37,769 nucleotides of DNA from Spirochaetales bacterium (GTDB taxonomy: Bacteria > Spirochaetota > Spirochaetia > SZUA-6 > JAFGRV01). Under the pieces are notes generated by a model. The model made no database searches. It was not told the origin of the DNA and worked only from the letters and a program-made list of their open reading frames with translations. The stretch's first letter is position 1. Each line of letters begins with the position of its first letter. Shown piece after piece: positions 25,931 to 33,658 of this stretch. Location of the stretch: the NCBI GenBank assembly GCA_016928415.1, contig JAFGKU010000196.1, positions 1-37,769 on the forward strand, given 5' to 3'. Both the position numbers and the translations under genes were made by a program.

Positions 25931-26227
25931 TTATCCTTTGCGCATAATTTCAAGGATAACGTTAAAATCATCGGCCGCAGCGGTGCGGTTCCGTTTTGTC
26001 ACACCGCAGGTAAGACATTTATGTGATAAAATGTATTCGCCTTTCTGGACCTCGACACCGACGGGTTCCATCAATCCACCGCAATGGGAAGCCCTGTCTC
26101 CGGGACTTTCATCCACATGAAGCGAATACAGGCATCGGGGACAATGGTTGGTATAACCGTTTCCGGAAACGAATTGGCCGCAATTTTTACAGGTAAAATC
26201 CTCGATGCATCTCTGGAATTTTTTCAT
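25931..26227 (-). CDS. RNHCP-domain zinc-binding protein
   Basis: A 98-residue protein with the RNHCP domain: CKNCGQFVSGNGYTNHCPRC near 13-32, then SLHVDESPGDRASHCGGLMEP and HKCLTCGVTKRNRTAADD-like positions at 69-86. Two Cys pairs plus His and Cys residues suggest one or two zinc sites. The family occurs widely in bacteria and its function is not known. Divergent from uvrC, with the palindrome cluster at 26308-26367 in between. Confidence 0.88.
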   Translation of the reverse strand: MKKFQRCIEDFTCKNCGQFVSGNGYTNHCPRCLYSLHVDESPGDRASHCGGLMEPVGVEVQKGEYILSHKCLTCGVTKRNRTAAADDFNVILEIMRKG

Positions 26228-26307
26228 CCGTAAACCCGCCTTATAGTTAAATACCAGCCAATGGTAGTAAACACCGGACGCTAAGTCAAGGCTTCGGATA
26301 GACCGGC

Positions 26308-26367
26308 GTCAAAGCGTTTGCTTGACACGTCAAGGCTTTGCTTGACCGGTCAAGCTAAAGCTTGACC
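26308..26367. repeat. Three consecutive palindromes upstream of uvrC
   Basis: Three hairpin-forming units of the form GTCAAgC...GCTTGAC lie one after another: 26308-26326, 26329-26346 and 26348-26367. The third is perfect, with 9-bp arms GGTCAAGCT and AGCTTGACC around AA. Their starts are about 20 bp apart, two turns of the helix. A partial fourth copy (GTCAAGGCTTCGG) lies at 26285. They occupy the space between the divergent RNHCP gene and uvrC. Confidence 0.75.
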
Positions 26368-26400
26368 ACGTTTACCCTTTTACATACTATTGAAGAGAAC

Positions 26401-28206
26401 ATGGAAAACAGGCCAGACAGCAGTACCGAACTGAAAATAGACATCCTCAATTACCCGGATAAACCGGGGGTATATCTCATGAAGAATGAAAACAAAAAAA
26501 TCATATACGTGGGAAAGGCTAAGAGCCTGAAAAAACGCCTGCTTTCCTATTTTGCGGCGGACAGGGATCCGAAAACCGCACTGCTCATGGAAAACGTACG
26601 TGACGTGGAAATCATCCTCACGCGCAATGAGTACGAAGCATTGCTCCTGGAAAACACCCTCATCAAGCAATGGAAACCCCGGTTCAACATAAACCTGAAG
26701 GACGGGAAGTCATACCCCCTTATCCGCATAACGAACGAACCTTTCCCCAGGGTTTTCAGGACGCGGCGGATCATCTTTGACGGTTCGGAATATTACGGCC
26801 CGTTCCCCAGCGCCAGTCAAATCGACATTTACCTGGAACTCATAGAAAAATTGTTTCCCCTGAGAAAATGCAAGGGCAGGCTGAAGCGCAGAAACCATCC
26901 CTGTCTCTACTTTCATATCAAGCGCTGTTCCGCGCCCTGTGCGGGAATGATAAGCCGGGAAGATTACGGTGAAATAGTAAAAAGCATAAGGAAACTCCTG
27001 ACTGGAAAACCCAGGGAGATCCTTGAAGCTCTGGAAAAGGCCATGGCCGCAGCCTCTGCAGACCGGAAATATGAAAAAGCGGCCGTCCTCCGGGATAAAA
27101 TAAATGCTTTAAGGGAATTCTCGGAAGTGCAGAAAGTCTTGAGCCCGCAGACCAACGCATCGGATTACCTAGGCATGGCCATATCGGGGGATGAAGCGAG
27201 TTTCACCGTAATGCAGATACGCAACGGCGTATTGGCGGGCAAGGAACTGTTTGCCTGCCATGTGTACTCTGAAAAAGAGGAAGCGATAACTCAATTCATG
27301 ACGCAATATTACGCGCGGCTTCCCATCCTGCCGCGCGCCGTGTACCTGCCGTCCGGTTTTCCGCCCGGTCTCCTATCCGATTTCTTCAAGGACCACCTGG
27401 GTAAAAAAATCAGGGTTATCTCGCCGCAGAAGGGAAAACACGCCGCACTGGTCAGGACGGCCGAGGAAAACGCCAAAGAGGATCTCGCCATCAGGACAGA
27501 CAAACAGCGGTTTAGCGCCGAACTGGAGGACCTGAGGCAAATCCTCAATATGCACGACCTGCCACACAGGATAGAAGGGTTCGACATATCCCATTTCGGG
27601 GGCAAGTACCCCGTGGCCAGCCTTGTTTCCTTTTATAACGGCAGGCCGGACAAGAGCCGTTACAGGTATTTCAGGATACGGACACTGAAGGAAGGGGAAA
27701 TAGATGATTTCGGGGCTGTCCGGGAAGCGGTGGCCAGGAGATACACCCGCGTTAAAAACGAAAATCTGGAAAAACCCGACCTCATATTGATAGACGGCGG
27801 GAAGGGACAGGTCTCGGCGGCGAATGGCGCGCTCAAGCTTTTGAAAATGGACAATATTCCCCTGGCCGGGCTTGCCAAGGAGCACGAGGAAATTTACACA
27901 CCGGACAATTCAGACCCGATAAAACTGCCCCTGTCGGCCCCGGGGCTGAGGCTGCTCATAAAGGTCCGGGATGAATCGCACAGGTTTGCCACCCGCCTTA
28001 ACAAGAAGCTGAGGGAACAGGAAAGCAAAAAATCACTACTGGAAAAAATAAAGGGAATCGGGCCCCGAAAAAGCAAGCGGCTTTTAGCCTACTTTATTTC
28101 CATTGATAAAATAAGGGATGCTTCAGAAGAGGAAATCGCCGCGGTAGCGGGAATCCCCAAGGAGACCGCACGGGAGGTAAAGAAATTTTTATCCGCCAAG
28201 GCGTAA
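26401..28206 (+). CDS. uvrC: Excinuclease ABC subunit C
   Basis: Makes both incisions in nucleotide excision repair within the UvrABC system. It has 601 residues from the ATG at 26401; an in-frame TTG at 26362 lies inside the third palindrome and is an unlikely start. Domains: GIY-YIG nuclease at about 15-95 (KPGVYLMKNE...IIYVGKAKSLKKRL); a cysteine-containing region at about 150-180 (KCKGRLKRRNHPCLYFHIKRC); UVR motif at about 210-240; the UvrC RNase-H-like C-terminal nuclease with EGFDISHFGGKYPVASLV and DLILIDGGKGQV; and a helix-hairpin-helix at the end (KIKGIGPRKSKRLL). The ribosome site is weak. A complete gene of normal length. Confidence 0.95.
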   Translation: MENRPDSSTELKIDILNYPDKPGVYLMKNENKKIIYVGKAKSLKKRLLSYFAADRDPKTALLMENVRDVEIILTRNEYEALLLENTLIKQWKPRFNINLKDGKSYPLIRITNEPFPRVFRTRRIIFDGSEYYGPFPSASQIDIYLELIEKLFPLRKCKGRLKRRNHPCLYFHIKRCSAPCAGMISREDYGEIVKSIRKLLTGKPREILEALEKAMAAASADRKYEKAAVLRDKINALREFSEVQKVLSPQTNASDYLGMAISGDEASFTVMQIRNGVLAGKELFACHVYSEKEEAITQFMTQYYARLPILPRAVYLPSGFPPGLLSDFFKDHLGKKIRVISPQKGKHAALVRTAEENAKEDLAIRTDKQRFSAELEDLRQILNMHDLPHRIEGFDISHFGGKYPVASLVSFYNGRPDKSRYRYFRIRTLKEGEIDDFGAVREAVARRYTRVKNENLEKPDLILIDGGKGQVSAANGALKLLKMDNIPLAGLAKEHEEIYTPDNSDPIKLPLSAPGLRLLIKVRDESHRFATRLNKKLREQESKKSLLEKIKGIGPRKSKRLLAYFISIDKIRDASEEEIAAVAGIPKETAREVKKFLSAKA

Positions 28207-28209
28207 GGT

Positions 28210-28237
28210 TTGACTTTTTATTTAAGGAAGATATAAT
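28210..28237 (+). promoter_or_regulatory. Promoter of the SGNH hydrolase gene, nearly leaderless
   Basis: TTGACT (28210-28215), a 16-nt spacer, and a perfect TATAAT (28232-28237). The ATG starts at 28246, 8 nt past the -10, so transcription would begin at or within 1-2 nt of the start codon. It begins immediately after the uvrC stop. Confidence 0.7.
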
Positions 28238-28245
28238 TTAGGGAA

Positions 28246-29310
28246 ATGAAATTACCGGCCGCCCTGTTTTTTTTAATGATGATTTTAAACGGCTCTGTCC
28301 TTCCCGGTAACGCAGCGGCGCCCGGTTCACCCTTCGTCCGTCAAAAGATGCTGACCGTGCCTGCCGATTCCTCACAGCAGGATTATATATTACGCCGAAA
28401 CCGCATCACCTCTCTCATCCGGCACGGTGAATTCGAGGAAGCGGTATCGCAATGCGATGCGGCCCTGCAGACGGCGCAAAAAAATTCAAAACATGTATTC
28501 ACCGCTTTAAAAGCGGAGGCGTTTTATTATAAAAAAGATATAAACGGGGCACGGATATTGATGCGTTCCGTTTTAAAAATGAATCCGGGATACATTGATG
28601 TGAACCGGAAACCCAAAAACGGATCCATCCACACGGCAGAATTCCTGGACCGCTTCTTCTACTCACCAAAGTATCCGCTAAAGGTGCTGTTAATCGGTGA
28701 TTCGCTCGTGGCCGGGAGCCTGCGAAGAAAGATATTTGCCACGAAAAAATCCCATCAAGGTGTTTCCTGGACCGTCAACGCAAAAACCTCCTCCGGTCTG
28801 ACCAGGCCGGATTTTCATGACTGGCCGGCCATAGCTGAAAAGGTTCTTTCCGGGAAAAAATTCAAGGCCCTGTTCATTCTCCTTGGTACGAATGACGCAC
28901 AGGATTTCCGGAGCGGGAAAAAGAGAATCTATTTCTATGGAAAACCGGACTGGTTTGAAAAATACGAAGAAAGGGTTAAAACTTTCCTGGACACGGTCTC
29001 GCCTTACGTGATGAACGTTTACTGGATAGGGCTGCCTCCCATGAAATACGCGCACTTCAACACGAAAATGGCCAAATTCAATGTCATGTATGAAACGGCC
29101 TGCGGCCGGAAAGCGAACGCGGTTTTCATAGGCACAAAGGATATATACAGCGACAAGAACGGGAAATACGCGCAGTTCCTGCCCCGGAACGGGAAACAGC
29201 TGCGGACAAGGGAGAATGACGGCATCCATGTAACGGACGCGGGAATGGGATTTCTTGTAGACCGGATTTATGAAAATCTAAACAGGGATTTTTTTCTGCG
29301 TGATGAATAA
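28246..29310 (+). CDS. Exported SGNH/GDSL hydrolase, DUF459 type
   Basis: A 354-residue exported esterase-like protein. The signal peptide is about 1-24 (ends PGNAAA). Residues about 45-120 form helical TPR-like pairs (SLIRHGEFEEAVSQCDAALQ). The SGNH domain runs from about 143: block I GDSLVAGS with S153, block III GTND near 213-216, and block V DGIHVTDAG with D325 and H328. The fold is that of the DUF459 family; related proteins modify cell-wall or surface polysaccharides, but the substrate here is unknown. Convergent with trpS with a 6-nt gap and no visible terminator. Confidence 0.88.
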   Translation: MKLPAALFFLMMILNGSVLPGNAAAPGSPFVRQKMLTVPADSSQQDYILRRNRITSLIRHGEFEEAVSQCDAALQTAQKNSKHVFTALKAEAFYYKKDINGARILMRSVLKMNPGYIDVNRKPKNGSIHTAEFLDRFFYSPKYPLKVLLIGDSLVAGSLRRKIFATKKSHQGVSWTVNAKTSSGLTRPDFHDWPAIAEKVLSGKKFKALFILLGTNDAQDFRSGKKRIYFYGKPDWFEKYEERVKTFLDTVSPYVMNVYWIGLPPMKYAHFNTKMAKFNVMYETACGRKANAVFIGTKDIYSDKNGKYAQFLPRNGKQLRTRENDGIHVTDAGMGFLVDRIYENLNRDFFLRDE

Positions 29311-29316
29311 AACAGC

Positions 29317-30402
29317 CTAGATGACCATATTCATCGCTTTTCTTACTTCATCGAGGGTAGCCTCACCTATGCTTCTGGCTTCTTTTACGCCTTTAATCAA
29401 TACCTGCCTTATGTAATCCATGTTGGAGGCAAGTTCCGCCCTCTTTTTTCTCAACGGCTTCAAATACTCGTTTAAAACCTCGGTCAAATGAGACTTTAAC
29501 CTGCCTGCCCCGCCGTCACCGATTTCCTCCGCGATTTTTTCAGGCGGCTGGCCGGTGCAGAGCGAGGAAAGAAGCAGGAGGTTGGCCACTTCCGGCCGTC
29601 CCTCCGGGTCGTAGGTTATGAGACGGTCGGCATCGGTTTTGGCTTTCTTTATCAGCTTTGCCGTCTCGTCTTCGGTGGCATCCAGCATGATGGCGTTGTT
29701 CCGGCTTTTACTCATTTTCTGTGAACCGTCAAGCCCCAGAATCATGGGCGCCTTGCTCAACAGGGGCTGCGGCTCCGGGAAAACCTGCGCACTGGCTGCA
29801 AACCTTTCATTGAACCGGCGCGCAATAACGCGGGTCAGTTCCAGGTGAGGCAGCTGGTCCTTGCCGACCGGGACGACATTGCTTTTACAGAAAAGAATAT
29901 CCGCCGCCTGGTGCACGGGATAGGTATACATACCCGCGTTTATCCGCCTTTGCCCGGAAGCCTCTATTTCCTCCTTGACCGTCGGGTTTCTTTCCAGTTC
30001 GGCGTTCGTCACCAATGTGAGGAACGGCACCACCAGCTGATTCAACTCCGGCACATGGCTGTGGGGAAAGATGTTCGTGTTTCCCGAATCGGGATCAAGC
30101 CCCGCCGCTATGTAATCAAGGGTAAGCTGTTTGATGTTTTCCGAAATGGATTCGAACGTATCCCTGTCCGTCAGGACCTGGTAGTCCGCAATAACGATAA
30201 ACGTGTGAACACCGAGCTTCTGAAGCCTGACGCGGTTCTGCAGCGAACCGAATAAATGGCCTACATGGAGTTTCCCCGTCGGCCTGTCACCCGTCAATAC
30301 CCGGTATTTTTGGGGATTGTCAGCGATGTCCTTTTCAAGCTTTTTACTTCTTTCCAGCGTGGCTTCAAACGTGCCGTAGTCTATGTTATCCGATTGTGCC
30401 AT
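29317..30402 (-). CDS. trpS: Tryptophanyl-tRNA synthetase
   Basis: Class I aminoacyl-tRNA synthetase that charges tRNA-Trp, 361 residues. The HIGH motif appears as HVGH at 46-49 (GDRPTGKLHVGHLFG) and the second ATP motif is KMSKS at 229-233 (LDGSQKMSKSRNNA). The family's NIFPHSHVPEL and MYTYPVHQAADIL blocks are present. It starts with a good GAGGAG site. Ordinary length and complete. Confidence 0.96.
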   Translation of the reverse strand: MAQSDNIDYGTFEATLERSKKLEKDIADNPQKYRVLTGDRPTGKLHVGHLFGSLQNRVRLQKLGVHTFIVIADYQVLTDRDTFESISENIKQLTLDYIAAGLDPDSGNTNIFPHSHVPELNQLVVPFLTLVTNAELERNPTVKEEIEASGQRRINAGMYTYPVHQAADILFCKSNVVPVGKDQLPHLELTRVIARRFNERFAASAQVFPEPQPLLSKAPMILGLDGSQKMSKSRNNAIMLDATEDETAKLIKKAKTDADRLITYDPEGRPEVANLLLLSSLCTGQPPEKIAEEIGDGGAGRLKSHLTEVLNEYLKPLRKKRAELASNMDYIRQVLIKGVKEARSIGEATLDEVRKAMNMVI

Positions 30403-30532
30403 TTACCTCTCCTCATGCCGTTTGGAAAGAGAATATATTAAATGGCTTTATTTATCAACCACCCGAAATGATTCATTTAAAATCAACCTGAATTGCTTGG
30501 AACTAAAACCTTCAGGGGGCCGTTAAGAAGAG

Positions 30533-30701
30533 AATTCAACCGCCGAAGACGCCGAAAACGCCGAGTCCGGGCAAGCCGCAGGAGAATGTTTTTTAGTATT
30601 TTAAGGCTGGTGATGCAAATATAAAAGAATAATCAGGCATCCCGGTAAAATAAAAAAAAGGATTTAATATCGGCGTCTTTCGGCGTCTTCGGCGGTTGAT
30701 T
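30533..30701. mobile_element. Inverted-repeat element of about 170 bp near a GxxExxY gene
   Basis: Left arm 30534-30564 and right arm 30670-30700 are inverted copies. TCAACCGCCGAAGACGCCGA and two more bases match without a gap, then a single-base indel, then ACGCCGA. Each arm is itself a short tandem array of the 9-nt unit CGCCGAARA. The roughly 105-bp interior is non-coding. This looks like a MITE- or REP-type element. Together with the leader hairpin at 30763 it fills the 488-nt gap 30403-30890, which has no gene. Confidence 0.65.
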
Positions 30702-30762
30702 TTTTGTCAGATTAAGCCTTATAACGAAAAAATTGGAGGTTGGTTGGTTGAATGGATGACAT

Positions 30763-30887
30763 AATACTCCTTTTTTTTAATTGTGCGGTACTCCTCGGAT
30801 TCGTCAAGACCAAGCCCTCCGGGTTCGCTTCGCTCAGTCTTGACAAATCCTGCGGGGTACCTTGCTTGAAAAATAAAAAGGAGTATT
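30763..30887 (+). promoter_or_regulatory. Long leader hairpin that buries the Shine-Dalgarno site of the GxxExxY gene
   Basis: AATACTCCTTTTT (30763-30775) is the exact reverse complement of AAAAAGGAGTATT (30875-30887). Inside it a second imperfect stem pairs 30787-30810 with 30837-30861 (GTCAAGAC against GTCTTGAC and flanks). The AAGGAG used by the next gene (30878-30883, 7 nt before its ATG) lies in the outer right arm and pairs with CTCCTT in the left arm, so the folded RNA should block translation. Confidence 0.65.
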
Positions 30888-30890
30888 AGT

Positions 30891-31316
30891 ATGAGTGAAA
30901 TTATTTATAAGGAATTATCTGACAAAGTAATTGGTATTGCCTTTAATGTTCATAATCATTTGGGGCCCGGGCTTTTGGAGTCAGCCTACCAGGGAGCGTT
31001 CTGTGTGGGGTTGTCACATGCCGGGATCCCGTTTGAGTGTCAGAAGCCTTACGAATTACATTTCCTGGGTGAAAAGATCGGGGCATATGTGGCTGACCTG
31101 GTTGTTGATAACTGCCTTATCATTGAATTGAAATCTGTCACTCAGCTCTTGCCTGTTATGGAAGCCCAGTTAATCAATTATTTGAGGATATCCGGGGTTA
31201 AAGTTGGGTATTTGATAAATTTTCATAACACTGTGTTGATTTTCCGCCGTTTTGTCTGTACCCGGAATTCAGCCGCTTTCCATAACCGGCAGCCGTATTG
31301 GAACGGGTCAGTATAA
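30891..31316 (+). CDS. GxxExxY protein (PD-(D/E)XK-like)
   Basis: A 141-residue protein with the family motif GPGLLESAY at about 24-32, and a nuclease-like core YVADLVVDNCLIIELKSV at about 66-83 (D-x(n)-E-x-K). It ends with the typical LINYLRISGVKVGYLINF and the Phe/Arg-rich strand LIFRRFV. The last 18 or so residues look unrelated to the family and read into the terminator stem. Family members are common near mobile repeats, and their biological role is not established. The ribosome site is sequestered in a leader hairpin, and a 170-bp inverted-repeat element lies upstream. Confidence 0.88.
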   Translation: MSEIIYKELSDKVIGIAFNVHNHLGPGLLESAYQGAFCVGLSHAGIPFECQKPYELHFLGEKIGAYVADLVVDNCLIIELKSVTQLLPVMEAQLINYLRISGVKVGYLINFHNTVLIFRRFVCTRNSAAFHNRQPYWNGSV

Positions 31317-31333
31317 AACTACTGGCCCGTTTT
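31302..31333 (+). terminator. Terminator overlapping the GxxExxY stop codon
   Basis: AACGGGTCAGTA (31302-31313) pairs with TACTGGCCCGTT (31320-31331) with one G-T type mismatch, followed by T residues. The stop codon lies in the loop. Confidence 0.75.
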
Positions 31334-31335
31334 GC

Positions 31336-31364
31336 TTGACAATATTTAAAGTATATGTTACAAA
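31336..31364 (+). promoter_or_regulatory. Promoter for the CBM96-like lipoprotein gene
   Basis: A perfect TTGACA (31336-31341), a 17-nt spacer, then TACAAA (31359-31364). It starts right behind the terminator and leaves a 5' leader of about 95 nt before the ATG at 31467. Confidence 0.6.
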
Positions 31365-31466
31365 ACTGAAACACAATAGACATAATTATAAGTCACAAGC
31401 AACACCGGCATTTACAAAAATTTACACTGTTTTAGACACAAGAAAAATTAACAAAAGGAGAATTAA

Positions 31467-32417
31467 ATGAAGAAAGTGTTTATTTTATTTGTGGCTGTGG
31501 TTATGTTTTTTTCCTGCAGCCTGCCTGATATGGTCCTGGATCAATCAGGTGACCTCAAGGGAACGGTCCCCGGCACACCGGGAAAGGCCCTGGGCTGCGC
31601 ATCGAATACATTCATCATAGATATGGGCAACGGTATCCTCTACTTTTCGGTGACCCTGCCCTCGAACCAGCAGTATGTTGAGATATTCGTAAGGCAGAAC
31701 GGTATCCAGAATGTCGCCGTCAATATCGCGGGGAATGGAAGACCGAATTTTGACGGTACCACGACGTATACCTTTATCAAATGGGGATACAGTATCGGGG
31801 ATTTTGTGGAATACCGGTTTTACAGTTACCTGCCGGTGAGTCCGGGAGTGTTCACACCCGGCCCCATTGAAAATATCTGGCTTGATTACAAGTACGGCGT
31901 TTATGGTGAATCGGTTGAAATCGATACGGCAAAGGACGCCAACCTGGTGGAATCCAGCTACGGACTGGGATACGTCGCCGACCGGAATTTCGGCGATTCA
32001 GCAACCATCGATTTTGCCGGGTATCATTACGTGGCCCGTGGTATAGCCGGTTTCAACCTGTCGTCAATTCCGGCAGGGGCGCTTATCACCAAAGCGGAAC
32101 TGCGTTATGCCGTGACAGCCCGCATGGGTTCGACCAATTATGTCAATCTGGGACTGGTGGACGCTTCCGCTTCTTGGCAGGAAAATTCGGTAACCTGGAA
32201 CAACCAGCCTTCAGCCGGGGACCTGGGAAATTATGAATTCACCCTGGGTGCTGAATCCTCTATCGATATTACAGACGTCGTGGCGGATGCCATCGGCAAT
32301 AATGAAAACGAGATAAGTTTTCTCTTTTCCGACCCTTCGGGTATGACAAACGGGATGATTGCATCCCGGGAAAACACCCGGTACAGGGGCGCTTATTTAT
32401 ACGTTGAGTACAAGTAA
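31467..32417 (+). CDS. Lipoprotein with a CBM96/DNRLRE domain
   Basis: A 316-residue lipoprotein whose signal peptide ends FFSC (Cys17). Residues about 40-145 form a beta-rich domain (ILYFSVTLPSNQQYVEIFV...WGYSIGDFVEYRFYSYLP). The C-terminal part, about 148-316, matches the DNRLRE/CBM96 pattern: AGFNLSSIPAGALITKAELR, ASWQENSVTWNNQPSAG, SIDITDVVADAI, and ASRENTRYRGAYLYVEY at the end. Such domains often bind polysaccharide or form surface stalks. There is a strong AAGGAG site. A surface carbohydrate-binding role is inference. It has its own promoter and terminator, so it is monocistronic. Confidence 0.8.
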   Translation: MKKVFILFVAVVMFFSCSLPDMVLDQSGDLKGTVPGTPGKALGCASNTFIIDMGNGILYFSVTLPSNQQYVEIFVRQNGIQNVAVNIAGNGRPNFDGTTTYTFIKWGYSIGDFVEYRFYSYLPVSPGVFTPGPIENIWLDYKYGVYGESVEIDTAKDANLVESSYGLGYVADRNFGDSATIDFAGYHYVARGIAGFNLSSIPAGALITKAELRYAVTARMGSTNYVNLGLVDASASWQENSVTWNNQPSAGDLGNYEFTLGAESSIDITDVVADAIGNNENEISFLFSDPSGMTNGMIASRENTRYRGAYLYVEYK

Positions 32418-32460
32418 TTACTCAAGACCTCCGAATTATTACTTTTTTTAACAAGGGATC

Positions 32461-32520
32461 AGCCCCTTTTAGCCCGTGAAATACGGCCATTTTTCCGGTG
32501 CTTAAAGGGGCCTTTTTTTT
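32461..32520 (+). terminator. Rho-independent terminator after the CBM96 lipoprotein
   Basis: AGCCCCTTTTAGC (32461-32473) pairs with GCTTAAAGGGGCC (32500-32512) with one mismatch, and eight T residues follow. The loop contains a smaller CCGTGAAATACGG hairpin. Confidence 0.85.
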
Positions 32521-32530
32521 CATTTTTCAT

Positions 32531-32555
32531 GGAACTTTTCTTGACCGGAAGCGAC
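32531..32555 (+). promoter_or_regulatory. ECF-sigma-type promoter of the Spy-like/sigma operon
   Basis: GGAACTT (from 32531) followed by CGAC at 32552-32555, with 16 nt between GGAAC and CGAC. This is the layout of ECF sigma promoters, with an AAC-containing -35 and a CGT/CGA-type -10. It lies 34 nt before the first gene of an operon that encodes an ECF sigma factor, which suggests autoregulation. Confidence 0.55.
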
Positions 32556-32589
32556 TATTAATTGAAAACTTATATTAAAGAGGTGACAG

Positions 32590-33063
32590 ATGAAAAGATT
32601 GATATGTATGGCAGCTCTATTGATTTTTATCCTGCCTTTGCTGGCAGCTCAGCAGCCAGGGCCTGAAGGTCCACTGGGCCTACTAAAGAAACTGGGCGTA
32701 ACCGATGACCAGATCAAACAGATACAGGATGTTAATGATCCCCTGGATAAACAACAGCGAGAAGCAAAGGTTGAATTGAAAATCGTAAGGGCGCAGCTTG
32801 AAAAAGCTTTGTTCGATGTAAACGTGAATTACAGCCAGGTGGAAAAACTCTTAAGGGATGCCATGGAATGGAGAATCAAGATCGAAATGGCGGAAATCAG
32901 GAAAAGGGTTGAAATGAGAAAAATCGTCGGTGAAGATGTCTGGCAGCAGTTGATCAAAATTCAGGAGCAGAGAAAAATGCGAAGACTGAACAACAAAAAG
33001 GGCAATCAACCGAAGCAACCCGGCCCCAAACCGAACGACGGACCTGACGACGGGGTATGGTAA
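32590..33063 (+). CDS. Spy/ZraP-like periplasmic protein
   Basis: A 157-residue exported protein. The signal peptide is at about 1-20 (ends LPLLAA before QQPGPEGP). The mature part is almost all helix and highly charged, with VTDDQIKQIQD near 36-46 taking the place of the LTxxQ motif. A long helix (REAKVELKIVRAQLEKAL) follows, and a basic, proline-rich tail. This fits the Spy/CpxP/ZraP superfamily, though the motif is weaker than in the gene at 20214. It is the first gene of an operon with an ECF sigma factor. The gap to the sigma gene is 7 nt. The expected role is sensing misfolded protein or metal in the periplasm. Confidence 0.7.
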   Translation: MKRLICMAALLIFILPLLAAQQPGPEGPLGLLKKLGVTDDQIKQIQDVNDPLDKQQREAKVELKIVRAQLEKALFDVNVNYSQVEKLLRDAMEWRIKIEMAEIRKRVEMRKIVGEDVWQQLIKIQEQRKMRRLNNKKGNQPKQPGPKPNDGPDDGVW

Positions 33064-33070
33064 AATAGCA

Positions 33071-33658
33071 TTGGAAGCGGGAATTCACGTCGTCCGCCAG
33101 GAAGATGCCATCGGAGACGATGCCTTAATCAAAAGGTTTGTGTCGGAAAAACACGGGGAAAGCTTTGAAAAGCTTATCCTCAGGCACTTGACCGGGTTAA
33201 GGCGTCTTCTCTACGGAATACTGAACGGCAACAGGGAGGACATGGAAGATGCGGAACAGGAAATCCTTACCGGCCTTTTCCTTGACCTGGGTAAATTCCG
33301 CTTCCAATCGTCTTTTAAAACGTACCTTTACCGCTACGCGAGAAACAAGGCGTGCGACATCATACGGAAGAAGAAACGGGAGGAGCGGAAAATCCTCCAG
33401 TTCGGACGGTCAAAGGCGCCGAAGCATACCGAGGAACCACTGGAACGGATTTTAAAGCAGGAAGAAGGGAATGCAATGAAAAAAGCGCTCTTTTCCCTGC
33501 CCGAGGAGGAAAGGTCGCTCCTGATCATGAAGGATGTTGAAAAGCTTTCGATTGAAAAAATCGCATCCATCATGAACATCGCGGAAGGCACCGTCAAATC
33601 GCGCCTTCACAGGACGCGTGAGAAAATTGTAAATTTTTTGAAGGAGGCAACATCATGA
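33071..33658 (+). CDS. ECF-type RNA polymerase sigma factor
   Basis: A sigma-70 family factor of 195 residues. Region 2 is at about 35-100 (FEKLILRHLTGLRRLLYGIL, DMEDAEQEILTGLF, FKTYLYRYARNKACDIIRKK). Region 4 is at about 130-190 (LFSLPEEERSLLIMKDVEKL, IEKIASIMNIAEGTVKSRLH). The start is a TTG at 33071, 7 nt after the preceding stop; I see no ATG before region 2, so coupling to the upstream gene is likely. The stop overlaps the next ATG by 4 nt. It probably recognises GGAAC/CGAC-type promoters such as the one at 32531. Confidence 0.92.
   Translation: MEAGIHVVRQEDAIGDDALIKRFVSEKHGESFEKLILRHLTGLRRLLYGILNGNREDMEDAEQEILTGLFLDLGKFRFQSSFKTYLYRYARNKACDIIRKKKREERKILQFGRSKAPKHTEEPLERILKQEEGNAMKKALFSLPEEERSLLIMKDVEKLSIEKIASIMNIAEGTVKSRLHRTREKIVNFLKEATS

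Noticed and set aside
26228..26400. LexA/SOS box before uvrC
   Set aside because: The palindromes here do not match LexA operators I know (E. coli, Gram-positive or leptospiral types).
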